A stretch of DNA of 64,000 bases, from assembly GCA_009731375.1 (NCBI GenBank), contig BJOX01000018.1, forward strand, positions 1,029,848-1,093,847, read 5' to 3'. Within the stretch, counting starts at the first letter, position 1, and each line of letters starts with the position of its first letter. The stretch comes from Paulinella micropora. Lineage: Eukaryota > Cercozoa > Imbricatea > Euglyphida. Positions 55,513 through 64,000 of the stretch are shown piece after piece. Both the position numbers and the translations under genes were made by a program. The notes under the pieces are model-generated. The model was not told the DNA's origin, did no database searches, and saw only the letters and a list, made by a program, of their open reading frames with translations.

Positions 55513-57402
55513 TTAATCAGAATTGTCATCACTGATTTCTACTTCTTCTTCTAATACGGCAACTGCAGCCTCCGCTGCACCAATGTCGTCGTTGTCGCTG
55601 GCTTGCGACTCATCTGATGATTCTAAATCCTCAATAGCAGCAAGCCTGAGCTGGAGGTGATGACCCCAGACTCTTTCTATCAAAATGGGTCTGGTTCTCT
55701 TCAAAGGCAACTTGAAATGTTTGAGGTAAGACTTCAAACGAGCAACTGTCACGCCTGCCTGCTTTTTCAAATCATCAAAAGTTGCAGACTCATCCAATAC
55801 CGATCGCATGAAATTGAGAGGAGCAAGATCAGCTTGTCCTGACACATTCCCTTTTCTCTTCAGCTGTCATTAATCGCGCACTTGGAAAAGCCTTTGGGTG
55901 AGCAGGTGTTTTCTTCTGCGAATAAATGCGGACTATAGCCATATCGCGTTCCTCCTCTGGAGTCAAGTAGAGGACCCGCTCAATATCCATGCTGCGATTG
56001 GGCGGCAAAGCCCACAAATCATCAGGAAGCGGGCCCAGAACTCGATAATTTTCTCAAAACATGGCCTCTCTTATCTGTACATTGGAAATATGCAGGTCTT
56101 CCTGGTAGGCCACCCTCTCCTTCCGCTCCTGCATAATGCAGCCTGGTCCACATCTTAGAGACCATGATTTCTTGCAACCATTCCCGTTCCTCCTAAAAAC
56201 AATAGTCTTTGCTCAATATGAAATCAATGTCTTCCTTATGTCTCTCACTTACCCACTCAACTGGTGGCAAGAGGGCAGGCTTACCTTCCGGACTTCGGAG
56301 GAAAAGGTTGAGAGGTTGACCTTCCGGATCACCTCCTTCTCCAAGCCAATCCTTGGAAGCATCACCATACGGCCGATACCGGACGTCTACTAATCGATCA
56401 CGACTAGTAGATGACAAATACTGCCAGCCTAGCGGCTTTGCTATTTGTGTGCAATTTGGATTCACACACCCTTCATAATGCGAGTCCCAATCGTAATTAT
56501 GAGTGAGGAGAAGCAGGACATGCCGCTTCCGGTAACCTAGCAGCATCTTACACGATGCTTGTGCAATGTTCGTGGTTGTGAAAGTTTATTCCAACCATAT
56601 TTTCGTACGATAGAATGTCTTTGATCTTGAATGTTGTGGGAGTGATGACTTACAATTCTATTCTGCCGTCCATCCTTTTCCCATTCGTGCACTACTTTGT
56701 CGCAGTTAAAGCCGTGCTGAGCGATTGCAGTGTTCCCCGGCCCACCGTCACATTCCAAGGAATAGAAAAGAGCTGTAGTAGTATCCGGGTTCCATAACTC
56801 CCACCGGCATAATTGATAGAGAAAAGTAACATTCGCGTTTACTCCATGTTTAATCTCAGGTCCATGTACAAGGATGAACTCCGTATCACCGCCAAACGAG
56901 ATAGCCCCGCCCAGCTAATGTTCAACAAATGTCTCCCTTTGAAGTCGTCGAGAATACGCCGACAGGAAGGAATGAAGACGGGCCTGCTCATGTCAATCGT
57001 CATGCAGCCGTAGAACTGCTTCGCCGATGCGGCCTGGTGCATTCGCCTCATTGACTGTCGACGACAAGCCTGGTGAACCTTGTGATGTAGATTGTTTCTA
57101 GCAGTCCATCGTTTCGCTTCAGCGTCGCTCTTGAAGCCCTTCTCCCTCTCCTCGTAGAGTCGGTAGCATACGTGACAAATCCCGAATTCCCCCTTGCGCA
57201 TCTCCTTGACGAAGTTGAATTCTGATTTGAAGACTCGTCTCACAGATGGTTTACTGGGGGCTGGGCCGGGCACTCTTCCAAGGAATCCTTGGGCCATTCA
57301 GCACAGATATGTTGGTACATGGGCTCGAAATCGTCCACCTACATACATACATGCATGCATGCATGCATACATATTACATACATACATACATACATACTTG
57401 CA

Positions 57403-57434
<32 letters not shown>

Positions 57435-58175
57435 GACATACATACATACATACATACATACCTTCTGCAAATGCCATATCCCGTCAGCTATGGTTTCAAC
57501 TGTCTTCTCAAAGTATGCAAACATGTGCGCGTATATCCAGTCTTCCTGCCCCATCGAAGTAGTAGAAGGCGCTCGAAGGTAATGAGATCTGCAGTTGGTG
57601 TAGAGATACAGAGCCCTAGCCATCGTGCGTCTGCCAACGCCATGGATTAACATCCACATATTCCGACAAACGCGTTGCCCACGGAAGCGGTACACACGGC
57701 CTGAAGAGGTATCAAATGCTTCCAGTTGTGACACTACCCACGAAGAAAGCTCCTGCAAGGATTTTCCCACGTTTGAAATGCGAGCGTGAACGACGGACTC
57801 CAAAGGAACGACGAGATAGCAACGGCCGCTTGAACAACACCTTGACATCACACTGTGTTTGAGGTCGTGCATGGTCATCCCAAGAAGCCGCTGAAGCCCC
57901 TTGGATCGCAACTCCCTTGGCAGAGCAGGCTTTCGCTTCTTGAAGTTGTATTGCCTTGAAGTCTTGCGTGGCTCCACACGTCTCTGTATGTGGACATTGT
58001 ACCGAACGTACAGCGGTAAGTCATCAGGATTGGGAAAGTCGCCCGTCTTAGTTTCCCCTTTTGTAGTTGGCAACTCAAGCTCGGGAATAGTAGGAGGAGC
58101 ATACAAAGCAGCTGGAAAGACAGGCCGATCTGAAGTCTTGGAGTCCGACTTGAGACGCTTGCGGCTTGATTCCAT
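55513..58175 (-). CDS. Spliced DDE-like transposase of the TIR element
   Basis: Starts MESSRKRLKSDSKTSDRPVF at 58175. Exon 1 (58175-57462) includes GRVYRFRGQRVCRNMWMLIH, a helix seen in eukaryotic DDE transposase-like proteins. It ends at GTATGT, and the CATA microsatellite fills intron 1. Later exons read CHVCYRLYEE, then FYGCMTIDMSRPVFIPSC (candidate first Asp), SLECDGGPGNTAIAQHGFNC (candidate second Asp) and, after a 61-nt GTAAGT...TTTTTAG intron, EEREWLQEIM (candidate Glu). The 3' part has PLPDDLWALPPNRSMDIERV, LTPEEERDMAIVRIYSQKKT and an acidic tail, ending in adjacent TAA, TAG and TGA. Introns of about 37-110 nt are inferred. At least two frame changes remain (near 57260 and 55850). Assignment to a named superfamily was not possible. 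Confidence 0.6.
57345..57461. repeat. CATA microsatellite within a transposase intron
   Basis: CATA/CATG units start exactly at the GTATGT donor of exon 1 on the minus strand, so donor and repeat coincide. Confidence 0.9.
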
Positions 58176-58914
58176 GGTTGATCTTGAAGAAAACAAAAAC
58201 AAAAACAAAAAAACAAAAGAAATAAAGTTAGTCCTTCACAAATAAGCAAACAAAGGGAACTATGCATGCAAGCAAATGAAAGAGTAGCTGACCAGCATGC
58301 ACAGTGCAGCACGGTGGAGCAGTGGAAGCGTGGCATAAATTTCCAAAGCGACCTCCAACCGTTAGACTACTTTGCCCCGGCTCCAAAGTTTCATACATAA
58401 AAAAACCAGTGTTCTCCCTTGAATGCAACATGAGCAAAGGAATCACACACATAAACAAAGATGACAACAAGTACCTTCAACATTTGCAGCCAAGGAGCCA
58501 AGGGGACACAACGCCGCACACGAGCAAAAGGTTTCGACGGGCTTCAAGGTCGGAACGAGGACGAAGCACCCGAGATTTTCAGGATTTTTTTGCAAAAGTC
58601 CCTGCCACAAGGGCAAAGTCAGGGATAAACAAACTCACTTGTAGTTCCAGCTGCGACCTGCAAGTGCTGAGTTGGAGAAGCCATCCTTCTTCTTCCTTCG
58701 CTTCTCGAGGGGAATTGTTGTGGAAGGGTCTTGGTTGGTCGGGGTGGTGTGTTGAAGTCCGGGTCGAAAAGCCAGCACATCCCATCCGGCCACTTTTTTT
58801 TCGAAAAAGGTACACTATTGTGCTTTTTGCCAGTGACTCCAACTCCGTTTCCCCGTACTCCAACCGCCAACATTTTCGGGTTGGTGCTCGTCGGTTTTCC
58901 ACCACTTTGGCAGT
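58176..58914. promoter_or_regulatory. Divergent intergenic region of the TIR element
   Basis: About 740 bp separate the transposase start (58175, minus) from the plus-strand start (58915). An A-rich CAAAAACAAAAACAAAAAAAC tract lies just upstream of the transposase start. Promoter function is inferred from position only. Confidence 0.4.
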
Positions 58915-61301
58915 ATGTCTCAAGTCAAGAGGTGTCTCACTGTTCGTCGTGACGAGAAGGAGTTCTGGGCCCTTTGTGACGTTGGTGAGAAGGAGGAGTG
59001 GCAACCACTAAAGGAAGTCAAGACAGACAAAAACTGGGCAAAGATTGGCAAGTTGGAGTGGCCAAGATGGGAGGAGGTAGGAGAACACGTAGTGCGTAAG
59101 TGGAACAAGACAGGCTACTTGATAGCAAGCAAGACTCAGGAGAGATGGAGTGGGGCGCCCGCAAGTGATAGCAGTGCAGTGAGGAGGAGACGAACGAACA
59201 CGATGAGGAATAACGAGAGGAAGAGTCAGAGTACGAACCAAAAGAGGAAGAGTCAGAGACAGAAGAAGAAAGAGATGAAGACACAGAAAAAGAAGAAGTG
59301 AGTGAAAAAGAAGGAGACGATGATACGAAAGAAACACCAACGAAGAGACAGAAGACATGTAAGAGGCAGGTGAAGCGAAATAAGCAGGGAGGCAAGAAGC
59401 AGAAGACACAAGCGAGAAAGAAGCAGAAGACAGAAGCGAGAAAGAAGCAGAAGACAGCAGCAACAGAAAAGAAAAGTGAGAAGAAAGGTGAACAAGAAGG
59501 TGAGAAGGAAGGTGAGGAGGAAGGTGAGGAGGAAGGTGAGGAGGAAGGTGAGAAGGAAGGTGAAGAGGAGGGAGGCAAAAAGAAAAAGAAAAAAAGCAAA
59601 CAGACACAGTACCAATGGACAGACAAAGAGTTGAAAGAGAGAGAGAGAATCCGAAAAAAAGAAAGAGAAAGATTGCAACAAGAAGAAAGGGAGCGCGCAG
59701 GCAGTGAAGCGAGCAGTACAGATAAAGATGGAGAGAAAGGAGAAAGATAACCAGAAAGGTGAGAAAGGTGAGAAGAAAAGCAGCAAGAAAGATGGAGAGA
59801 AAGAGAAGAGTGGAGACCAAGGTGAGAAGAGAAAGGTGGAAAGGCAGCAGAGGTAGCTCTAACCCCCGACTCTAGCTCAGGTTCTGTCCTCGTTCCGAAT
59901 AAGCCAAAGCAATTAGATATGGCAGATGATGGGAACCAAGAGGACCTCAATTTGGACGTTGAGGGTGCTTTAAAAGTCAAGCATGAGCTAGACTTCGGGT
60001 TGGATGACTATGGGGATTTGATTTTGGAAATCCGTTTGACTATCGGGACTCGGATGACGAAAACGACTTAAATCTGCCAGACCTCGCAGCAGTTCAAGCA
60101 GCAAACACATTGCAGCTCAAACCGATAGCTAAGGGTGACGATTCTGATCTCTTAGGGACCTCGCCCACCTCAGGTCGTTATGTGGTGAAATCGATTCCGC
60201 AGTATCGCTTTGGGAAGCCCAAGAACAAGAGAAGTGTGAGGGAGAATTTTTTTACAGAGGTGAATGTGGTCTGAAGGAGCGATTCATTTTATTGGATAAC
60301 ATGTCTTCCGCGCAGCACAAAGTGAATGGAGTGCTGGTGGTGTTTCGCAAGAAGATGCTTCTCAGAACAGTAGAGAAGGAGCTGGTGGTGCTTCTTGGGC
60401 CTGCTGGTCTGTTCAAGCGCAGTGGAAAAAGCAAACTCACTTGTAAGTCAAAGATGCCCCGGGTTCTTGTTGTAAGCAGGAAGGTCACGGATGGAACCAA
60501 AACTTGGTGGCAGCCGCGTATTTTGAAGCTAACATTGCAGGGTAAATCTGGAGCTTTCCATGGCTGAGGAAATGGTGGATGAGAAGCAGTGGAAGGATGT
60601 GCATGCCGACCTTTTGCAGCCGTACAGCGTAGAATTGCCTTCCGCCGACCTACCGCTGCTGAAAGAGTTTGATATGCTTGAGGATCAGGAGGCGGGACCT
60701 CGCAGGAGCTTACGCGAGACTAAGCCACCCGATTTTCTGGCCCCTGGCAGCGCTGATACACCGAAACCTGAGGACGACCACCCACTCACCCCCCCCCCCN
60801 NNNNNNNNNAAAAAAAAACAATAAACAAGACAAACAAACTTGTACATGCAAGAATTGCAAGCGGTGGCGAAAGAATCAGGCTGATTTGGTCACATATGTT
60901 GTTGCTGTGTTCCCTTTCCTGAGTTTGTGCTGCTGTAGGCGGGTCAGGCATGTCAGTCGACCAACGACGGGAATGGTGAGACTAAGGTATTGCCTTCATC
61001 ATGACTACTTCCATGTCTAATATGAATGTATGTGCTGATTCACAGGTGAGCCAAGGCAATGGAAAGGGATGCAAATGCACGGACTGTGTGCCGGGCCATG
61101 CCGAGGGATGCAAATGCACGGACTGTGTGCAGGGCCACGGGAATTCGAAGGGATGCAAATGCAAGGACTGTGTGGGCCATGGCGAGGGATGATGCAAATG
61201 CAAAGACTGTCTCGGCCATGGGAAGGGATGCAAATGCACTGACTGTGTGCCGCGCCACGGGAAGGGGTGCACATGCACTGACTGCGTTCCGCAGGGTCAC
61301 G

Positions 61302-61372
<71 letters not shown>

Positions 61373-61685
61373 NNNNNNNNNNACTTGCAGCTTTGTTTTA
61401 CCACAGCAGCAGCCTGCATATGGGCACGGCGCTCACTTCGGTCAGCAGCAACAGTTCGCTCAGTTCGGTCAGCAGCAACAGTCCACTCAGTTGCATCAGC
61501 AGCAACAGTTCGCCCAGTTTCGACAGCAGCAACAGAAGCACGTGTACCAGGTCATGCATGGTAATGGGTAATCGTATTACAATTACGTCCCAACAGCGTC
61601 GGTTCCATTAGCAGCGGTAATGGAGTTGGACCATTTAACTGCCAGGAATGCCATTCTTCGCAGCCATGGCATCAACATAGTATAA
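58915..61685 (+). CDS. Accessory protein of the TIR element: K/E-rich, CKCTDC repeats, Q-rich tail
   Basis: Begins MSQVKRCLTVRRDEKEFWAL at 58915. It shifts near 59160-59190 into a strongly Glu/Lys frame (KRQKTCKRQVKRNKQGGKKQ; EGEEEGEEEGEEEGE) and continues with NLPDLAAVQAANTLQLKPIA. An exon after TTTTTTACAG (60258) reads GLKERFILLDNMSSAQHKVN, and another (from about 60559) AEEMVDEKQWKDVHADLLQP. After CACAG at 61044 come six KGCKCTDCV-type repeats, each with a C-x-C-x2-C cluster likely to bind metal; an inserted ATG creates a TGA at 61189. Past a poly-C gap, HFGQQQQFAQFG-type repeats follow. AATAAA at about 61699 fits a poly(A) signal. It may be two genes; several frame breaks are present. Confidence 0.5.
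60791..60820. other. Poly-C, 10-N gap, poly-A
   Basis: Ns at 60800-60809 with C on the left and A on the right, inside the accessory-gene intron. Confidence 0.9.
61045..61302 (+). repeat. Six-unit CKCTDC-coding minisatellite
   Basis: GGGATGCAAATGCACGGACT occurs at 36-45-bp spacing, six times. All units encode G-C-K/T-C-K/T-D-C separated by V-x-GH(G). Unit 4 carries an extra ATG that introduces a stop. Confidence 0.9.
61303..61382. other. 70-base poly-C run and 10-N gap
   Basis: The longest C run in the window, followed by Ns at 61373-61382. It splits the accessory gene. Confidence 0.9.
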
Positions 61686-62046
61686 CATTTTGTTCTCAAT
61701 AAATTTCAAAGTCTATTTCAAGATTTCTAACTTATTCATTTTATTAATATATTGCTTATAAAAAGGATCAGTAATATTAATAATATATTTTTATAGATTG
61801 CATTGAATATTGCATCAACAATTTAGTTTACGTATTTCATTGACTTAGGTTTTTCCAAATTGCATATTTGTATTAATGATCGAAAATGAAGATATAAATC
61901 ATGTTAATATGAATTGAAATTATTCAAATCAATAAGCAAATGTTTCAGAAATTGTTTTACTATTATTAAAATTTATTTCTTGTTGTTTTAGAAGTTGAGT
62001 CGTTGAATAAGTGACTTTTAGACTTGAAATCTCGGTCAAAAATGTA

Positions 62047-62262
62047 ATCAGAAAGAAATGTGTAAAAGGAAGTATAACGACTTGAAATTTATTGAATTAA
62101 TATTTTTTAATTAATAATTCATTCAGAAGCTGTTTCTGAATCATTTCCGTCGATTTCCATGTGTTTTAATGCATATTGTCATAGCTGATTAAAAAGTAGG
62201 CAAAGTAACATATTTCAACCCGAAACGTGACGTCACGTTTTGCCGAAATTTTGTTTAAGTAA
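62047..62262 (-). repeat. Right terminal inverted repeat
   Basis: Reverse complement of the left terminal repeat, from ATCAGAAAG inward to CCGAAATTTTGTTTAAGTA outward. The intervening AT-rich stretch 61720-62046 shows no gene. Confidence 0.85.
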
Positions 62263-62513
62263 TTGCAACTAGTAAGGTTGTCGGGGTTGGCCGCCGCTGC
62301 CAGTCGTCGTCGGTCCAACTGCGCGGGCGCATCCCTTCCTCCCCCTCGACTTAGTTAACTTATACGACTAAATGGATAATACATCTTATGGGGGAGGAGA
62401 GAGAACTGGTGAAAGTCCAGGCACATCTTGCCTCTTTTCCTTCTAAGAGGTATGATGTGTTTGGGAACGCGCCGTCATGCCTGCGCTTAGGTCACCTACA
62501 TCACTCCCCTCAA
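62263..62513 (-). mobile_element. Copia polypurine tract and 3' LTR fragment
   Basis: On the minus strand, ~110 nt after the RNase H stop, TTGAGGGGAG is followed by TGATGTAGGTGACC, a plausible LTR start. About 240 bp of possible LTR remain before the TIR element, which may have inserted here. Confidence 0.45.
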
Positions 62514-62621
62514 TGTACAGTATGCGGGAAATATAATATACGAAAATTAATACGATCTGCTTCCGAAAATATAACTATAAATGATCATAGCGTGAACGGT
62601 TATGCGGAAAATACCCAGTAC

Positions 62622-63978
62622 TTACAACGCGATTTTACCACCGAACTGCGAGGAAAATTCTTTCTCCAACTTCACCGAGATTTGGTCAGCCAGATAATTG
62701 AATCTTTCGTAAGTGAAATTCATTTTGGTAAATAAATCCGCGATGTTTTCCTCCGTCGGTACCCGGAACAGTTTGACAACTCCCTTCTTGACCAACTTCT
62801 CGAGTAGGTGGTACCTTACATCGATATGTTTGGTCCTCGACTCCCCTAACCCCTCTCTGAGAGGATGATAGTCCCCTCATTGTCCTCGAATAGAGGGGTA
62901 AATCCTTTCATGGGCAATCCGATATCACGGAGGGACTGTCTCAGCGCAAGTAGCTCCCTTACGGCTTCATTGGCTGATACCGTTTCCGATTCAAGGGTGG
63001 ACTGGGCTATGACGGTGTGTAGCTTCGAAAACCAAGCTACCGGCGCCCCGTTGAAGAGGAAGATATACCCGGAACGAGATTTCCTCGTAATCTTCTCCCC
63101 GGCGAAGTCTTAGTCGACATACCCCACAAGGGGATGCTCGTCTATCAGCTTTTCAACGTTAGCTATCACGGGGACACTGAAGACATTGATTTCCGTGGCC
63201 TCGCATGGGTAAAGCCCTAATGCCGGCCCCTTTCAGCGGCGGATGATCCCTCTGCCGGTCTCCAGGATTTGGGGAGCTTGGGGACAAGGAACCCTTCGGT
63301 CAACATCTTGACCAACCTCCTATTACCCCGTTTGAAATATAGGGCTCTAGGGGTCAGCAACCATAAGAACATACGGTGAACCATGGCATAAGATATTTCT
63401 GGAGACGGGACTTGTTGTTTTGCAGCTATGCTTAACGGGCAGATCAAGAGAGGGCGAGTGTGGACAGCAAGAAAGATGAGCATGCCGATTAAACACCTAA
63501 GATCGTACTTGAACAGACGGTGTCCTACTTTTAGGGGGGCAGGGTTCTCTGATGTGAAGGGAGTTTTGGCGGGCACCTCCTTCATATAATCTAGCTAATC
63601 TAGGATGAGTAGTTCATACTTCCGTTAATGCAATAAAATCCCTTTACCAGATTGGACTATCTGGATATATTTGAACTCCGTAGCCTTCCCTAGGTTCTTA
63701 CACCTAAAGCCATGCTTCTTCATACTTTCTACAAGGGTTGTGTGTTTGGCTTCGTCAGCGGCGTGAAGGCCATCATCGACATGGAATGAGAGAAGCTGGG
63801 TGCTTGTGGGGTTCCTGGCGTGCTTGATAAAGGAAGCCAGGTCGAGAGAGAAGGTGATGAACGCTTGCTTTCCAACTAACTCCCTCGACATTAAGTCATA
63901 CCACAGTCTCCCCGCTTCAGGATGGCCGTAAAGAGCCTTCCTGAGAAGCCAAAGGAAACCTTCTCTCTCATGACCCGG
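62622..63978 (-). pseudogene. Ty1/Copia reverse transcriptase and RNase H, decayed
   Basis: Read on the minus strand from the window edge: LLRKALYGHPEAGRLWYDLM (RT), LLSFHVDDGLHAADEA (the YVDD catalytic motif, here HVDD), FKYIQIVQSGKGILLH, then DLRCLIGMLIFLAVHTRP. RNase H follows with DFAGEKITRKSRSGYIFLFN, VIAQSTLESETVSANEAVRE, LFEDNEGTIIL and RTKHIDVRYHLLEKLVKKGV, ending at TAA 62622. In-frame TAA at 63625 and 63110, TAG at 63595 and frameshifts (near 63200 and 62850) show it is inactive as written. The 5' half of the element lies outside the window. Confidence 0.9.
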
Positions 63979-63996
63979 GGGGGGGGGGGGGGGGGG
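63978..63996. other. Poly-G run at the window edge
   Basis: About 19 Gs interrupt the Copia reading frame near the end of the window. Confidence 0.85.
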
Positions 63997-64000
63997 AAAA

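Larger units (their letters stand above)
55171..62262. mobile_element. Large DNA element with ~210-bp terminal inverted repeats
   Basis: The left end (55171-55389) and the reverse complement of the right end (62047-62262) align throughout: TTTCGGCAAAACGTGACGTC, ACTATGACAATATGCATTAA, ATTCAGAAACAGCTTCTGAA and CTTTTACACATTTCTTTCTG, with about 10% differences. Between them are a spliced DDE-like transposase gene (minus) and a divergent plus-strand gene or genes. A target-site duplication was not resolved. The arrangement is that of a class II element carrying an accessory gene. Superfamily not assigned. Confidence 0.8.

Noticed and set aside
62865-63113. Plus-strand frame opposite the Copia RNase H
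   Set aside because: The minus strand carries the clear RNase H motifs; the plus frame is its shadow.

Overview
This is nuclear DNA from a eukaryote. Coding blocks are interrupted by GT-AG introns, the introns are swollen with microsatellites, and the window carries SINE-like repeats, a Ty1/Copia fragment, a piece of an integrated Polinton-like or virophage-like virus, and a group I intron core. The combination suggests a microbial eukaryote (alga or other protist), but no host gene here is recognisable enough to name the lineage. Runs of G or C that abut most short N gaps look like assembly or sequencing artefacts.

Layout. (1) 0-6.5 kb: short exons of one unrecognised host gene (gene A), several present in two or three copies, in a sea of TATC/TACC, CT and TA repeats. 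This part also holds a nuclear group I intron core (about 1.56-2.05 kb) and two dispersed repeat families joined to TCTA microsatellites. (2) 6.5-18 kb: mostly non-coding, with a degenerate minisatellite (8.6-9.2 kb), a repeated segment present in several copies and orientations (10.4-16.1 kb), GATA-like minisatellite, ACT/AGT arrays and two long inverted arms (15.29-15.64 and 16.37-16.72 kb). (3) 18-29.7 kb: TTTC arrays, then gene B, about 14 small exons separated by microsatellite introns, ending at 29718. (4) 29.9-35.4 kb: tandem duplications, a 1.8-kb TGTA/TACA array, and unique AT-rich sequence. (5) About 35.8-42.66 kb: an AT-rich viral segment with a charged coiled-coil protein, a probably spliced basic protein, a frameshifted DDE integrase, an acidic/basic protein, a broken tail-fibre gene ending in a peptidase S74 chaperone domain, and a small membrane protein. 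No capsid, packaging ATPase or protease gene is seen, so it is partial. (6) 42.9-49.8 kb: exons of gene C (zinc-ribbon cysteines, acidic/lysine-rich tail) and an array of at least seven copies of a tRNA-derived SINE with ATT tails. (7) 50.0-52.9 kb: a ~20-bp palindromic repeat array (AAGAT...ATCTTGA) ending just before a three-exon gene that encodes a ParB-like domain, a beta-type amino DNA methyltransferase and a cysteine-rich zinc module. (8) 55.17-62.26 kb: a large element with ~210-bp terminal inverted repeats, a spliced DDE-like transposase gene on the minus strand and, divergently, a K/E-rich, CKCTDC-repeat and Q-rich protein on the plus strand. It lies within or beside a decayed Copia retrotransposon (RT/RNase H at 62.6-63.98 kb).

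The most promising items are the ParB-methyltransferase-zinc gene with its palindromic array, the 7-kb TIR element, the group I intron outside rDNA, and the SINE/microsatellite associations. In the host regions only splice-site logic supports gene models, so boundaries there are approximate.
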